Origin: Saccharomonospora azurea NA-128
GTDB taxonomy: Bacteria; Actinomycetota; Actinomycetes; Mycobacteriales; Pseudonocardiaceae
Length of the DNA stretch: 64,000 nt
Direction: 5' to 3'
NCBI RefSeq assembly: GCF_000231055.2
Contig: NZ_CM001466.1
Location: 3,470,368 to 3,534,367 of the forward strand
Below the pieces are notes generated by a model, which was not told where the DNA came from, did not search any database, and saw nothing but the letters and a program-made list of their open reading frames with translations. A program made the translations under genes and the position numbers. Below are positions 7,929 through 17,518 of the stretch, piece after piece. How positions within the stretch are numbered: position 1 is the stretch's first letter; each line of letters starts with the position of its first letter.

Positions 7929-8166
7929 GACAGCGCCTTCCGTTACTCGGGGGAGTCAGTCGCGATCCGCCGGGCGGGGGGACCCGGTTGAGCGGTGTCG
8001 GGGTACCGCTCGTGGTTCGTGATCTGACCGTAATGGGGACTGCGGGACAGTAACGAAATGGTGGCGCTGGGAGCAAGGTTCCCCCGGCGGTGACGGTGCC
8101 GTGGGATGCCGTCGCGGTGCGTGGGCGACTCCATGACGACAGGTAGACGGGGGTTCCCTCACAAAA

Positions 8167-8182
8167 TGTGATGTGCATTACA
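8167..8182. promoter_or_regulatory. Candidate Crp/GlxR (cAMP receptor) site
   Basis: TGTGA-TGTGCA-TTACA, differing by one base from the actinobacterial Crp/GlxR consensus TGTGA-N6-TCACA. It lies in the 454-bp region between the divergent M23 peptidase and membrane-protein genes. The rest of that region (7929-8166) shows no other clear element; two direct GTAAYG copies at about 8030-8056 may be chance. Confidence 0.45.
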
Positions 8183-8209
8183 TCTAGGCAACCGGAGGTT
8201 TGAAACGGC

Positions 8210-8386
8210 GTGAATGCGATCCCGATCACTGCGTGCGCGCGCTTGGTGTCCGCCGCGGTACCGGGGCCGCCCGGCTACCCTCGTCGCCGGAAGTTCCGCG
8301 CGGCGCGGGCTGCTGTGCCGGGTGCGCCGCGTCGCCCGCGACGCCGGCACGGGGGTGGATCATCGGACCACGACGCGCAGACGTGA
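8210..8386 (+). CDS. Possible small upstream ORF coupled to the membrane protein gene
   Basis: 58-codon frame from GTG 8210 with a clear GGAGG (8194-8198) eleven bases upstream. Its stop TGA overlaps the GTG of the next gene in a GTGA, the same coupling seen elsewhere in the window. The peptide is Arg/Pro/Ala-rich and resembles nothing I know. Without it the downstream gene has no ribosome site, so a short coupling ORF is plausible but unproven. Confidence 0.3.
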   Translation: MNAIPITACARLVSAAVPGPPGYPRRRKFRAARAAVPGAPRRPRRRHGGGSSDHDAQT

Positions 8387-10239
8387 CCGCGGCACCGTCG
8401 GCGGCACCACCCGACCGGCTTTCGGGCGGCGAGGACGGCCTCGACCGCCGACTGCTCACCGCCGCGATGGTCGTCGCGCTGGTCGGTGCGGCGCTGCGCG
8501 CGGTGGGTGGAGTGGTCCCGGCGGTCGACGGCGCGGAGCCCGGTTTCACCAGTGCGCCGTTACTCGTCGCACTCGCGCTCGCCCCCGTCCTGCTCGCCGG
8601 TGTGGTGGCCGCCCGGTCCCGGTTCGCGCCGGCCGCCGCCGTCCTCGTGGGCGCGGCTGTCCTGGCTCCGGGCGCGGCCGTGGTCGATCTCCAGCTCGTG
8701 GTCGATCCCTCGGTGGCGTCCCGGCCCGAGCTCTACCTGCCCGTCGACCTCGCCGCGCCCGCGCCGTCGGTGGGTCTGTGGGCGTTGCTCGCCGGTCACG
8801 TGGCCGTCGTGGTCGCGGGGGTGCTCGCGTTCGGAGTGCTGCGCGGGGGCGAGCCGGGTGTCGTCGGCGGCTTCGGTACCGACGGCGCCGAGGGTGCCGA
8901 CGGTGTGCTCGCGGGCTGGCGGCGCCGTTCCGTGCTCCTCGCGCTGGCGGTCGCCGTGGTCGGGGCGTGCGGGCTCGTGATGACGCCCTTCTCTTCGGAC
9001 GACGTGTACCTGCTCGCGCAGAACGCGTTCGAGGGACCCACGGTGGCGCTGGTGGGTCACGTGGTGTGCGCGCTCGCTCTGCCCGTGGGCGCGGTGCTGC
9101 TCGTGGCCGAGTTCCGTGACGCCTCCGTGGCGCGTGGAGGGCTGGCCGGGTTGGCGTCGGCGCTCGCCGCGATGAGTGTCCCGGCGCTGGTCGCCGCGGT
9201 CGCCATGCCGTCCCTCCACGTCGGTGCGGGTTCCGTTCTGGCCGGGATCGGCGTCCTCGGCCTCGGCGTGGTGGCCTTCCTCGGGCGAGCCGACGGGAGG
9301 GCCGCGACGGACACCGAGCCGGCGCGGATGCCGGGCCGTCGGGGCCTCGAGGTGAGCACGGGCGCGGTCGCCGTGGCGACGGGCGCGCTGGCCGTGGTGG
9401 GTGCGCTGCTGCCGCAGGTGGAGGTCGGTGGCGGTGTCGGTGGCGCTGCCGAGGCGCCGCAGAGTCCGGCGCGTTTCCTCCTCCTCGCCGCGGGTGTGGT
9501 GCTGGCCGTGCCGGGTGCCGCACTGTTCGTCGCGCGGCCGGCTCCGGTGGTGCGGCCGGTGGTGTCGATGGTGTGGGTCGGGGTGCCCCTCGCCGCGGCC
9601 GCCGTGCTCGACACGGCTCTCACCACGGGCTACACGTCGTCGCTGCTGTCCGGGGCGGGACCGGCGGGAACCGGGTTCGGCGACCGGCTCACGGCGGCGT
9701 CGATCGGTTCGGGCCCCGGCGTGCTGTGGGCGTGGCTCGCGATGGTGGGGGCGGCGGTGACCGCGTGTTGTTCCGTCGTCGCGGGCGTGGTCGAGCGCGA
9801 GGACGTCGACGAGGACGTCGACGAGGACGAGGTCGGGGACGAGCCCGGGCTGTCGGCGGTGGCGCTGCGGATGCTCACGCCGCTGACCGCGGCGGCGGTG
9901 CTGGTGATCGCGGCGTTCGTGACGCCGATGGTGACCGCGGTCGGCTACGTCGAGCCGGGGCTGGTCTCCGATGTGGGGCCGCCGACGTGGGGACTCGCCG
10001 CGGCGCTGGTCACCGTGGTCGGCGGCTGTGTGCTCGTCACCAGGAGCAGGCCGGAGCGCGCGGCCGCGGTGCTGGTGGGCGCGGCGGGGGTGATGGGCCT
10101 GCGCGCGGCCACCGTGCCGCTGGTCGGTGGCGAGATCGACGGGTCGTCCGCGGGGCTCGGACTGTGGTTCTCGCTGGGCGCGGTCGTGGTTCTCCTCGGG
10201 TGCGCCGCGATCGCCGTGCTCGGTCGTCGGCGGCCGTGA
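8383..10239 (+). CDS. Large polytopic membrane protein, unknown function
   Basis: 618 residues with about 14-16 hydrophobic helices and little soluble sequence. A short Asp/Glu-rich loop (EDVDEDVDEDEVGDE) lies about 480 residues in. No transporter signature is recognised. The start is uncertain: GTG at 8383 is used because the hydrophobic protein begins shortly after and codon bias is good from there; a TTG at 8200 in the same frame would add a Cys-rich segment with poor codon bias. As I recall it is absent from the mycobacterial order, where the M23 gene is followed directly by sucC, so it may be a lineage-specific insertion. Confidence 0.7.
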   Translation: MTAAPSAAPPDRLSGGEDGLDRRLLTAAMVVALVGAALRAVGGVVPAVDGAEPGFTSAPLLVALALAPVLLAGVVAARSRFAPAAAVLVGAAVLAPGAAVVDLQLVVDPSVASRPELYLPVDLAAPAPSVGLWALLAGHVAVVVAGVLAFGVLRGGEPGVVGGFGTDGAEGADGVLAGWRRRSVLLALAVAVVGACGLVMTPFSSDDVYLLAQNAFEGPTVALVGHVVCALALPVGAVLLVAEFRDASVARGGLAGLASALAAMSVPALVAAVAMPSLHVGAGSVLAGIGVLGLGVVAFLGRADGRAATDTEPARMPGRRGLEVSTGAVAVATGALAVVGALLPQVEVGGGVGGAAEAPQSPARFLLLAAGVVLAVPGAALFVARPAPVVRPVVSMVWVGVPLAAAAVLDTALTTGYTSSLLSGAGPAGTGFGDRLTAASIGSGPGVLWAWLAMVGAAVTACCSVVAGVVEREDVDEDVDEDEVGDEPGLSAVALRMLTPLTAAAVLVIAAFVTPMVTAVGYVEPGLVSDVGPPTWGLAAALVTVVGGCVLVTRSRPERAAAVLVGAAGVMGLRAATVPLVGGEIDGSSAGLGLWFSLGAVVVLLGCAAIAVLGRRRP

Positions 10240-10341
10240 CGGCGGCTCCGGGAGAGGTGTGCGCCAGGCCTCACCCGATCGGGTTGGAGGGTCTCACCCG
10301 CAGCGCGATTTTCGCCACACTTCCCAGCTCAGACGGGGTGC

Positions 10342-10357
10342 GGTGACCCAGTTCACC
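10342..10357. promoter_or_regulatory. Candidate Crp/GlxR site upstream of sucCD
   Basis: GGTGA-CCCAGT-TCACC: the GTGA-N6-TCAC core of the cAMP-receptor consensus is fully symmetric. It is about 105 bp upstream of the sucC start, a sensible place for control of a TCA-cycle operon. No experiment is implied. Confidence 0.4.
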
Positions 10358-10461
10358 TGACGCGGACGATGTCCTGAGCGGCCGGCTCGATAGGGTCGAC
10401 GGCGTCCGGCAGCACGGTTTCACACAAACCACATTTGGCGTGTCGTCAGGAGACTGAAGTA

Positions 10462-11631
10462 GTGGATCTCTACGAGTATCAGGCGAAGGAGCTGTTCGCC
10501 GCCCACGGTGTTCCGGTACTGCCGGGATCCGTGGTCGGCGAGGCGGAGGAAGCCCGCCGGGCGGCCGAGGAAATCGGTGGCCAGGTCGTGGTGAAGGCGC
10601 AGGTGAAGACAGGTGGCCGCGGTAAGGCCGGTGGTGTGAAGCTCGCCGCCGACCCGGCCGAGGCCGTGGAGAAGGCCCGAGCGATCCTCGGACTGGACAT
10701 CAAGGGACATGTGACGCGCCGGGTGCTGGTGACCGAGGCGTCCGAGATCGCCGAGGAGTACTACTTCTCGTTCCTGCTCGACCGCGCCAACCGCACCTTC
10801 CTGGCCATGGCCTCCGCCGAAGGCGGTATGGAGATCGAGCAGCTCGCCGTCGAGCGGCCCGAGGCGCTGGCGAAGGTCCCGGTGAGCCCGCTCACCGGTG
10901 TCGACCTCGACAAGGCGCGCGAGATCGTGACCCAGGCGAACTTCCCCGAGGCGGTTCGGGAGAAGGCCGCCGAGGTGGTCGTCAAGCTGTGGGAGACGTT
11001 CGTCGCCGAGGACGCCACCCTCGTCGAGGTGAACCCGCTGGTGCGGGACCCGAAGGACGAGGTCGTCGCCCTCGACGGCAAGGTGACGCTCGACGACAAC
11101 GCGGACTTCCGCCAGCCGAAGCACGCCGACTTCGTCGACGTCGAGGCGGAGGACCCGCTGGAGGCCAAGGCCAAGGACAAGGGCCTCAACTACGTGAAGC
11201 TCGACGGCCAGGTCGGCATCATCGGTAACGGTGCCGGTCTCGTGATGTCCACGCTGGACGTCGTGGCTTACGCGGGTGAGCGCCACGGTGGTGTGCGCCC
11301 CGCGAACTTCCTCGACATCGGTGGTGGCGCCTCGGCCGAGGTCATGGCCGCCGGCCTCGATGTCATTCTCGGTGACCCCGACGTCAAGAGCGTGTTCGTC
11401 AACGTGTTCGGCGGCATCACCGCGTGCGACGCGGTGGCCAACGGCATCGTCGAGGCGCTGAAGATCCTGGGTGACGACGCGACCAAGCCGCTGGTCGTGC
11501 GGCTCGACGGCAACAACGTCGAGGAGGGTCGTCGCATCCTCGCCGAGGCGGCGCACCCGCTCGTGACGCTGGTGGACACCATGGACAGCGCGGCCGACAA
11601 AGCCGCCGAGTTGGCTTCGGCAGGTGCGTGA
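10462..11631 (+). CDS. sucC: Succinyl-CoA synthetase (ADP-forming), beta subunit
   Basis: Beta subunit of succinyl-CoA ligase, which makes ATP (or GTP) from succinyl-CoA in the TCA cycle. At 389 residues it is full length. The N-terminal ATP-grasp domain starts [23 protein letters not shown], with the nucleotide-binding [18 protein letters not shown] segment near residues 43-60. The C-terminal CoA-ligase domain includes [12 protein letters not shown] and FLDIGGGAS. The GTG at 10462 follows AGGAGA with good spacing and gives the family N-terminus. Its stop overlaps the start of sucD (GTGA), so the subunits are translationally coupled. Confidence 0.98.
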   Translation: MDLYEYQAKELFAAHGVPVLPGSVVGEAEEARRAAEEIGGQVVVKAQVKTGGRGKAGGVKLAADPAEAVEKARAILGLDIKGHVTRRVLVTEASEIAEEYYFSFLLDRANRTFLAMASAEGGMEIEQLAVERPEALAKVPVSPLTGVDLDKAREIVTQANFPEAVREKAAEVVVKLWETFVAEDATLVEVNPLVRDPKDEVVALDGKVTLDDNADFRQPKHADFVDVEAEDPLEAKAKDKGLNYVKLDGQVGIIGNGAGLVMSTLDVVAYAGERHGGVRPANFLDIGGGASAEVMAAGLDVILGDPDVKSVFVNVFGGITACDAVANGIVEALKILGDDATKPLVVRLDGNNVEEGRRILAEAAHPLVTLVDTMDSAADKAAELASAGA

Positions 11632-12524
11632 ACAACATGTCGATCTTCCTGAACAGTGACTCCAAGATCATCGTCCAGGGCCTGACCGGGTCCGAGGGCA
11701 CCAAGCACGCCACCAAGATGCTGGCGGCGGGCTCGAACATCGTGGGCGGCGTGAACGCCCGCAAGGCGGGTCAGACAGTCACGATCAACGGCAAGGACCT
11801 CACGGTCTTCGGCACGGTCGCCGAGGCCATGAAGGAGACCGGCGCCGACGTCAGCGTGATCTTCGTGCCGCCGAAGTTCGCGAAGGACGCGGTCATCGAG
11901 GCCGTCGACGCCGAGATCCCCCTCGCCGTGGTGATCACCGAGGGCATCCCGGTGCACGACTCGGCCATGTTCTGGGCGCACGCGTGCGCCAAGGGCAACA
12001 CGACGCGGATCATCGGCCCGAACTGCCCGGGCATCATCTCGCCGGGACAGTCGAACGCCGGCATCATCCCGGCCGACATCACCGGCCCGGGCCGGATCGG
12101 CCTGGTGTCGAAGTCGGGCACGCTGACCTACCAGATGATGTACGAGCTGCGTGACATCGGTTTCTCGACCGCCATCGGCATCGGCGGCGACCCGATCATC
12201 GGCACCACGCACATCGACGCGCTGGAGGCGTTCCAGGCCGACCCGGAGACCGACCTCATCGTGATGATCGGTGAGATCGGCGGGGACGCCGAGGAGCGCG
12301 CCGCCGAGTACATCAAGGCCAACGTCACCAAGCCCGTCGTCGGCTATGTCGCCGGTTTCACGGCGCCCGAGGGCAAGACGATGGGTCACGCCGGCGCGAT
12401 CGTCTCCGGTTCGTCCGGTACGGCGCAGGCGAAGAAGGAGGCCTTGGAGGCCGCCGGTGTGAAGGTCGGCAAGACCCCCACCGAGACCGCCGAGCTCGCC
12501 CGCGAGCTGTACAAGGCACTCTGA
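11628..12524 (+). CDS. sucD: Succinyl-CoA synthetase, alpha subunit
   Basis: Alpha subunit: binds CoA and carries the phosphorylated histidine. 298 residues from the GTG that overlaps the sucC stop, or 295 from the ATG at 11637 (MSIFLN); the longer form resembles the mycobacterial MTHMSIFL start. The Rossmann CoA-binding domain has [12 protein letters not shown]; the active-site histidine lies in [12 protein letters not shown] (about residue 254); [11 protein letters not shown] and [12 protein letters not shown] are diagnostic. It forms the alpha/beta pair with SucC in the cytoplasm and is followed by a strong stem-loop. Confidence 0.98.
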   Translation: MNNMSIFLNSDSKIIVQGLTGSEGTKHATKMLAAGSNIVGGVNARKAGQTVTINGKDLTVFGTVAEAMKETGADVSVIFVPPKFAKDAVIEAVDAEIPLAVVITEGIPVHDSAMFWAHACAKGNTTRIIGPNCPGIISPGQSNAGIIPADITGPGRIGLVSKSGTLTYQMMYELRDIGFSTAIGIGGDPIIGTTHIDALEAFQADPETDLIVMIGEIGGDAEERAAEYIKANVTKPVVGYVAGFTAPEGKTMGHAGAIVSGSSGTAQAKKEALEAAGVKVGKTPTETAELARELYKAL

Positions 12525-12570
12525 CGCGAGACGAGGGGCGGGCGACGGTGGGCCGCCGTCCGCTCACGGA

Positions 12571-12607
12571 GAACGGGGCCGGGCACCTGATGTGCACGGC
12601 CCCGTTC
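12571..12607 (+). terminator. Terminator of sucCD
   Basis: Arms GAACGGGGCC (12571-12580) and GGCCCCGTTC (12598-12607), with an inner GCAC/GTGC pairing in the loop. It lies 46 bp past the sucD stop. Confidence 0.75.
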
Positions 12608-12791
12608 CGCGTCCGGGATGATCTGTGTAAAAAGGGCACCGGAACAGCGAAACCGCGCGCGGGCACACCGCGTCGAAGACGTGGGCGGGAGTCGGCACCG
12701 TCGATCGGGGGCAGAGCCGCGGCGCGACGCTGTTGCGGCGGGCGCGGGGCCGACCGCGACCTTTCGAGCTCGAGACGACAGGAGAACACGG

Positions 12792-13622
12792 ATGACCTTC
12801 CCGAGCGGCACGCCGGGTGGATTCCCGGGCCAGGGCCCGCAACAGCCGCACCAGCCGTACCCGGGCCCGCCGTCGGCCGGGCGGCCTGCGCTGCCTCTGC
12901 CGAAGATTCTGTTGTTGGCGACCGGCGGCCTCGGGGTGGTGAACCTCTTCCTGGCTTTCGCCAACGTCGGCGGCCGCGCCAGCTTCTACGAGGCGGGGTT
13001 GGGTTGGGTTCCGGCGCTGCTGTTCATCGCCGGTGCCGTCGCCGCGATCAGCTTCCTGCCCGGTGAGGAGAAGCCGGGTGCGTGGCCCGCGCTGCTGTCG
13101 CTCGGCACCATGCTCGCGTTCCTGTTCACCGTGTTCCAGCGCGGCGACCTCGCCGTGGGCGGCATCCTCGTGTTGATCCTGGGGCTCGCGCAGGCCGGCG
13201 TCGCGGTCACGGCGTACCTGCTGGAGGCGGGCATCATCAAGCCCAGCACCGGTCAGCCCCAGCCCTACGGCCAGAGCTTCCCGCAGACCGGCGGCTTCGG
13301 TCAGCCGGGTCAGCCGGGGCAGTTCGGTGGCGTGCCGCAGAGCCCGCAGGCTCCGCAGCAGCCGGGTCAGCCCGGCTCGTCGTCGGAGGGCTCGGGTGGC
13401 TTCGCGGCGCCGACGAAGTTCGCGCAGCCCGTGCAGCCGCAGCAGCAGGCCACCACGTACGCGCCGCAGCACGGCCAGTTCTTCCAGCCGTCGGGTGACG
13501 CGGGCCAGCAGTCCGGGCAGTCGGGGCAGCCGAGCCAGTCGAGCCAGCCCGGGCAGCCGGGCCAGTCCGGTCAGCCGGGTCAGGCCGGTCAGACCGGCAG
13601 CCAGGGCGGCTCCAGCAGCTGA
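12792..13622 (+). CDS. DUF5336-type membrane protein (34 kDa antigen-like)
   Basis: 276 residues: a Gly/Pro/Gln-rich N-terminal 35 residues, four transmembrane helices (roughly 38-58, 67-85, 95-113 and 118-140), then a long Gln/Pro/Gly/Ser-rich tail with repeated GQPGQ and SGQSGQ units to the end. This matches the architecture and position of the mycobacterial 34 kDa antigenic protein Rv0954, found between sucD and Rv0955. Function unknown; likely at the cell pole or septum from what I recall of family members. The ATG follows AGGAGA. The repetitive tail is compositionally simple and may vary in length between strains. Confidence 0.85.
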   Translation: MTFPSGTPGGFPGQGPQQPHQPYPGPPSAGRPALPLPKILLLATGGLGVVNLFLAFANVGGRASFYEAGLGWVPALLFIAGAVAAISFLPGEEKPGAWPALLSLGTMLAFLFTVFQRGDLAVGGILVLILGLAQAGVAVTAYLLEAGIIKPSTGQPQPYGQSFPQTGGFGQPGQPGQFGGVPQSPQAPQQPGQPGSSSEGSGGFAAPTKFAQPVQPQQQATTYAPQHGQFFQPSGDAGQQSGQSGQPSQSSQPGQPGQSGQPGQAGQTGSQGGSSS

Positions 13623-13639
13623 CCGGTGACGTCTCGTCG

Positions 13640-13690
13640 GAGGGTGAGTCCCGTCCCACCGCGTTCGCGGTGGCGGCGTGGCTCACCCTC
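13640..13690 (+). terminator. Two-tier stem-loop terminator
   Basis: Outer arms GAGGGTGAG (13640-13648) and CTCACCCTC (13682-13690) enclose a perfect inner hairpin CCACCGCG-tt-CGCGGTGG (13656-13673). It lies just after the DUF5336 gene and before the DUF6350 gene. Confidence 0.8.
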
Positions 13691-13721
13691 CTGACGGCGT
13701 CCGGGTGCGAGGGTGCCCACC

Positions 13722-14921
13722 ATGGGCAGACCGACCGTGCGCGAACGGGAGTTGGGGCTCGACCGCATCCGGGTGCTCCTCGGCGTCGCGGCCGGCCCGA
13801 TCGTCACCGGATACGCCGTGGTCGCGAGCCTGCTCGTCGTGGTGGCGGCGCTCGCGCCGAGAGCCGAGTTCTCCACGACGGGCGTGCTCTTCGCCGCCTG
13901 CCCCGCATGGCTGGCCGCCTACCAGGTCCCGCTCGACATCGACGGCGCGCCGTTGGGCGTGCTGCCCCTGCTCCCGACGATCGCGGTCGTGCTCGTCGTG
14001 TTCCGCACGGCGGTGTCGGCGTCGCGCCGACTCGATCTCCTCGACGACGGCCTGGGCGGAGTCGTGGGCCGCGCCCTGCCGGTCGTGGGTGTGGTGGCGG
14101 GGGCGCACGCGTTGACGGCCGTGGCCTTCGTGGGAATCTCCATCGGCTCGGTGGTGGAGCCGCAGTTCCCCGAGGCGATCGTGATGCCCACGGTGGTGGC
14201 CGTCGTGGCCGCGCTGGCGGGCGTGGCCATGGCCTCGTCGGAGGAGTGGGTACACCGCCTCGATCCCGTGGCCGTGCGCGGAGTACGGGCCGGGCTCCTG
14301 GCCTTCGGAGCCCTCTTCGGCCTGGGAGCGCTGGCCTACGTCGGGGCGACGGTGGCGGCGTGGCCCACCCTCGGGTCGTTGTTCGACGCCTTCTCGCCCG
14401 ACCCGGGAAGTGCGGTGGGCATGGTGCTGCTCAGCACCGCGTACGTGCCCAACGCGGCGGTGCTCGCCGCGAGTGTGCTCACCGGCGGTGGATTCGCCAT
14501 CGGGGCGGTGTCGGTGAGTGCCTTCTCGATGAACCCGGGGCCGGTGCCCGCCGTGCCCGTGCTCGCGGGGCTGCCCGCCGAGTACGGGTCGTGGTGGCCG
14601 CTGCTGCTGGTCGTCCCCGCTGTTCTCGGTGCGCTCGTGGGGTGGTCGCTGCGGGACGTCGACGAGAGCGCGGGCGTGCGACTGCGTGCGGTGCTCGTGG
14701 CGGGTGTGGTCTGCGCGTTCTGCGCGGTGGTGGTGGCGGCGTTCACAGGCGGTGCTCTCGGTGGCGGTGCCTACGATCCCGTCTCGGTGCGCGCGGAGGT
14801 GTTCTCCCTCACGACCTTCGCCTTCGTCGTCGCGCCCGGCGCCGCGGTCGTGTGGCTGACCGGCCCGAAGTCCGTTTCGCACCGCCCCCCTCGACGCCGG
14901 CGGCGACCGCGGCGCCCTTAG
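13722..14921 (+). CDS. DUF6350 family polytopic membrane protein (Rv0955/PerM-like)
   Basis: 399 residues with about 10 hydrophobic helices. Signature-like stretches are GGGFAIGAVSVSAFSMNPGPVP, which sits in a re-entrant-looking loop, and LLLVVPAVLGALVGW. Position directly before purN and topology match mycobacterial Rv0955, which as I recall is named PerM and linked to cell division at low magnesium in persistent infection. The function here is an inference from position. ATG 13722 has GAGGG nine bases upstream; a GTG at 13713 is an alternative. The C-terminus is a basic tail (RRRRRPRRP). Confidence 0.85.
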   Translation: MGRPTVRERELGLDRIRVLLGVAAGPIVTGYAVVASLLVVVAALAPRAEFSTTGVLFAACPAWLAAYQVPLDIDGAPLGVLPLLPTIAVVLVVFRTAVSASRRLDLLDDGLGGVVGRALPVVGVVAGAHALTAVAFVGISIGSVVEPQFPEAIVMPTVVAVVAALAGVAMASSEEWVHRLDPVAVRGVRAGLLAFGALFGLGALAYVGATVAAWPTLGSLFDAFSPDPGSAVGMVLLSTAYVPNAAVLAASVLTGGGFAIGAVSVSAFSMNPGPVPAVPVLAGLPAEYGSWWPLLLVVPAVLGALVGWSLRDVDESAGVRLRAVLVAGVVCAFCAVVVAAFTGGALGGGAYDPVSVRAEVFSLTTFAFVVAPGAAVVWLTGPKSVSHRPPRRRRRPRRP

Positions 14922-14993
14922 GGTTGGTGGCACCAGCTCAGTTGCCGTGCGTCCGGCGCACGTCCCGGTGAGGAGAACCCACTGGCTATCCGT

Positions 14994-15611
14994 TTGCGAC
15001 TTCCGGCACGGGCGAGGACGGTGGTGCTCGCCTCGGGTTCGGGGACCCTGCTGCAGGCCGTGCTCGACGCGGCGGCCGAGGACTCGTACCCGGCGGAGGT
15101 CGTGGCCGTCGGTACCGACCGCGAGGGGGTCCAGGCGCTCGCCCGGGCGGAGCGCATGGGCGTACCGACCTTCACGGTGAAGATGAGCGACCACCCCGAC
15201 CGAGCGGCCTGGGACAAGGCGCTCACCGAGGCCGTCGCCGCCCACCGACCCGACCTCGTGGTCTCCGCCGGGTTCCTCAAGATCCTCGGCCCGGAGTTCC
15301 TGGCGCGCTTCCCCCACCGGGTCATCAACACCCATCCCGCGCTGCTGCCGGCCTTCCCGGGTATCCGGGCGGTGGCCGACGCGTTGCAGCTCGGGGCCAA
15401 GGTGACCGGGTCCACCGTGCACTTCGTGGACGCCGGTGTGGACACCGGGCCGATCATCGCGCAGGAAGCCGTGGTCGTGGAGCCCGACGACGACGAAGCG
15501 ACGTTGCACGAGCGCATCAAGGCCGTGGAGCGCAGGTTGCTCGTGGACGTCATCGCGAAACTTGGCCGTGCGGGGTGCACGGTGGACGGACGGAAGGTGA
15601 GGTTCTCGTGA
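14994..15611 (+). CDS. purN: Phosphoribosylglycinamide formyltransferase (GART)
   Basis: Transfers a formyl group from 10-formyl-THF to GAR, third step of de novo purine synthesis. About 205 residues, full length. Visible: N-terminal nucleotide-binding [14 protein letters not shown], and the catalytic Asn and His in [13 protein letters not shown] (about N112, H114) with Asp about 150 in [11 protein letters not shown]. The start is ambiguous: TTG 14994 is the first conventional start, but the ribosome site AGGAG (14971-14975) is spaced six bases from an in-frame CTG at 14982, which would give [12 protein letters not shown] may be the real start. The stop overlaps purH. Confidence 0.95.
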   Translation: MRLPARARTVVLASGSGTLLQAVLDAAAEDSYPAEVVAVGTDREGVQALARAERMGVPTFTVKMSDHPDRAAWDKALTEAVAAHRPDLVVSAGFLKILGPEFLARFPHRVINTHPALLPAFPGIRAVADALQLGAKVTGSTVHFVDAGVDTGPIIAQEAVVVEPDDDEATLHERIKAVERRLLVDVIAKLGRAGCTVDGRKVRFS

Positions 15612-17191
15612 GCGAGCAGACCCCGGTGGCGGGACAGCGGCCCGTACGACGTGCGTTGATCGGCGTGTCCGACAAGCGAGGCCTGCTGGAACTCGCGACG
15701 GGGTTGCACGCGGCGGGGGTGGAGATCGTCTCCACGGGCGGCACGGCGAAGGTCATCGCCGACGCCGGTGTGCCGGTGACCCCGGTCGAGGAGGTCACCG
15801 GCTTCCCCGAGTCGTTGGACGGCCGGGTGAAGACGCTGCACCCGCGCGTGCACGCGGGGCTGCTGGCCGACACGACGCGCGAGGAGCACCGCGAGCAGCT
15901 GCGTTCGCTGGACATCGCTCCGTTCGACCTGCTCGTGGTGAACCTCTACCCGTTCGAGAGCACCGTCGCGTCGGGTGCCGGCCTCGACGAGTGCGTCGAG
16001 AACATCGACATCGGCGGCCCGGCGATGGTGCGCGCCGCGGCCAAGAACCACGCGAGTGTCGCGGTGGTCGTGGACCCGTCGCGCTACGACTGGGTGCTGG
16101 ACCGGGTGCGCGGCGGCGGGTTCGACCTCGACGAGCGGCGGCGGCTCGCCGCGACGGCGTTCGCCCACACGGCGGCCTACGACACGGCCGTGGCGTCGTG
16201 GTTCGCGAGCGCGTACGCGCCCGACTCCGAGGCCTCGGAGAGCGGCTTCCCCGACTTCCTCGGCAGTACCTGGCAGCGGCACGCCGTGCTGCGTTACGGC
16301 GAGAACCCGCACCAGAGGGCCGCGCTCTACCGTGGTTCCGAGCCGGTCGGGCTCGCCTACGCCGAGCAGTTGCACGGCAAGGAGATGTCGTACAACAACT
16401 ACGTCGACACCGATGCGGCGCGGCGTGCGGCGTTCGACTTCGCCGACCCCGCCGTGGCGATCATCAAGCACGCCAACCCGTGCGGTATCGCGGTGGGTGT
16501 CGACGTCGCGGAGGCACACCGCAAGGCGCATGCATGCGACCCGGTGTCGGCCTTCGGTGGTGTCATCGCCGCCAACCGCCAGGTGACGCTGGAGCTCGCG
16601 GAGCAGATCGCCGACGTGTTCACCGAGGTCGTGCTCGCACCCGGCTTCGACGACGACGCGCTGGAAGTGTTGACGCGCAAGAAGAACATCCGCCTGCTGC
16701 GGCTGCCGGAGCGGGCGTGGGCCGACACCACGGAGCTGCGGCCGATCTCCGGCGGGGTGCTCGTGCAGGCCGCCGACCGCATCGACGCCGACGGCGACGA
16801 TCCGGCCAACTGGACGCTCGCCACCGGTGAGGCCGTCGACGAGGCCACCCTGGCCGACCTGGCCTTCGCGTGGCGGGCGATCAGGGCGGTGAAGTCGAAC
16901 GCCATCCTGCTCGCGCACGAGCAGTCCACGGTGGGCGTCGGCATGGGACAGGTGAACCGCGTCGACGCGGCCCGCCTGGCGGTGAACCGGGCCGGAGACC
17001 GCGCCAAGCAGGCGGTGGCGGCCTCCGACGCGTTCTTCCCGTTCCCCGACGGCCTCGAGGTCCTGTTGAACGCCGGAGTGCGTGCGGTGGTCCAGCCCGG
17101 CGGTTCCGTGCGGGACGCCGAGGTGATCGCCGCGGCCGAGGCCGTGGGCGCCACCGTGTACTTCACCGGTACCCGCCACTTCACCCACTGA
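15608..17191 (+). CDS. purH: Bifunctional AICAR transformylase / IMP cyclohydrolase
   Basis: Last two steps of purine synthesis: AICAR to FAICAR (with 10-formyl-THF) and FAICAR to IMP. 527 residues, the expected length. The N-terminal MGS-like cyclohydrolase domain has [28 protein letters not shown] and [15 protein letters not shown]. The AICARFT domain has [25 protein letters not shown], the [10 protein letters not shown] loop (active-site Lys-His region) and [12 protein letters not shown]. The GTG at 15608 overlaps the purN stop (GTGA); an earlier frame-open ATG lies inside purN and is not used. Followed by a stem-loop at 17202-17245. Confidence 0.98.
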   Translation: MSEQTPVAGQRPVRRALIGVSDKRGLLELATGLHAAGVEIVSTGGTAKVIADAGVPVTPVEEVTGFPESLDGRVKTLHPRVHAGLLADTTREEHREQLRSLDIAPFDLLVVNLYPFESTVASGAGLDECVENIDIGGPAMVRAAAKNHASVAVVVDPSRYDWVLDRVRGGGFDLDERRRLAATAFAHTAAYDTAVASWFASAYAPDSEASESGFPDFLGSTWQRHAVLRYGENPHQRAALYRGSEPVGLAYAEQLHGKEMSYNNYVDTDAARRAAFDFADPAVAIIKHANPCGIAVGVDVAEAHRKAHACDPVSAFGGVIAANRQVTLELAEQIADVFTEVVLAPGFDDDALEVLTRKKNIRLLRLPERAWADTTELRPISGGVLVQAADRIDADGDDPANWTLATGEAVDEATLADLAFAWRAIRAVKSNAILLAHEQSTVGVGMGQVNRVDAARLAVNRAGDRAKQAVAASDAFFPFPDGLEVLLNAGVRAVVQPGGSVRDAEVIAAAEAVGATVYFTGTRHFTH

Positions 17192-17201
17192 TCGTTCGCT
17201 G

Positions 17202-17245
17202 CCGCCGCCGGTGCGTGTCGGGCTCTCCCGGCGCCCCGGCGGCGG
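17202..17245 (+). terminator. Terminator of purNH
   Basis: Ten-base arms CCGCCGCCGG (17202-17211) and CCGGCGGCGG (17236-17245) around a 24-base loop, 10 bp past the purH stop. The remaining 137 bp up to the SOS promoter show no gene. Confidence 0.65.
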
Positions 17246-17382
17246 TGTCGTTTCCGCACTCGTCACCGCCGCTCCCGCCACGCGCGGGCGCGGGCGGGCG
17301 CTCCCAGCTGCGCTGATTGCGCTGCGCTGCTCGACGTCGCTCTGAGCAGCGCGTTCTGCGTCACTCGACTCGGTGTCCCTGC

Positions 17383-17435
17383 TTGACAGGTGTGGGGGGG
17401 CCGACGTTTACTGAAGTTGTCGAACATGCGTTCGA
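17383..17435 (+). promoter_or_regulatory. SOS promoter of the imuA-imuB-dnaE2 cassette with perfect LexA box
   Basis: A consensus -35 TTGACA (17383-17388), 18-bp spacer and -10-like TTTACT (17407-17412), followed seven bases later by TCGAAC-ATGC-GTTCGA (17420-17435), the perfect actinobacterial LexA palindrome. LexA bound over the start would repress until DNA damage. An unusually strong promoter for this GC-rich window. Confidence 0.9.
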
Positions 17436-17518
17436 TTGCCGTCTTCCCCGCGGCGCGTCCTACGCCTGTCGACCTGCGGTCGACGTGCGCGAAGTCGGTG
17501 TGAGGGGAGGTGAAGTCG

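Noticed and set aside
6918..7991. A 357-residue frame starting at the ribosome site beside the orphan LexA box
   Set aside because: Most of it is antisense to the M23 peptidase and passes through two perfect hairpins. The start and LexA box are kept as a finding, but the full protein is not annotated.
7929..8166. A cyclic-di-AMP (ydaO-type) riboswitch upstream of the M23 gene
   Set aside because: Such riboswitches occur before actinobacterial wall peptidases, but the conserved core motifs could not be recognised on the minus strand here.
8200..8382. A TTG start at 8200 for the membrane protein
   Set aside because: The ribosome site GGAGG is one base from that codon, and the added segment is Cys-rich with poor codon bias.
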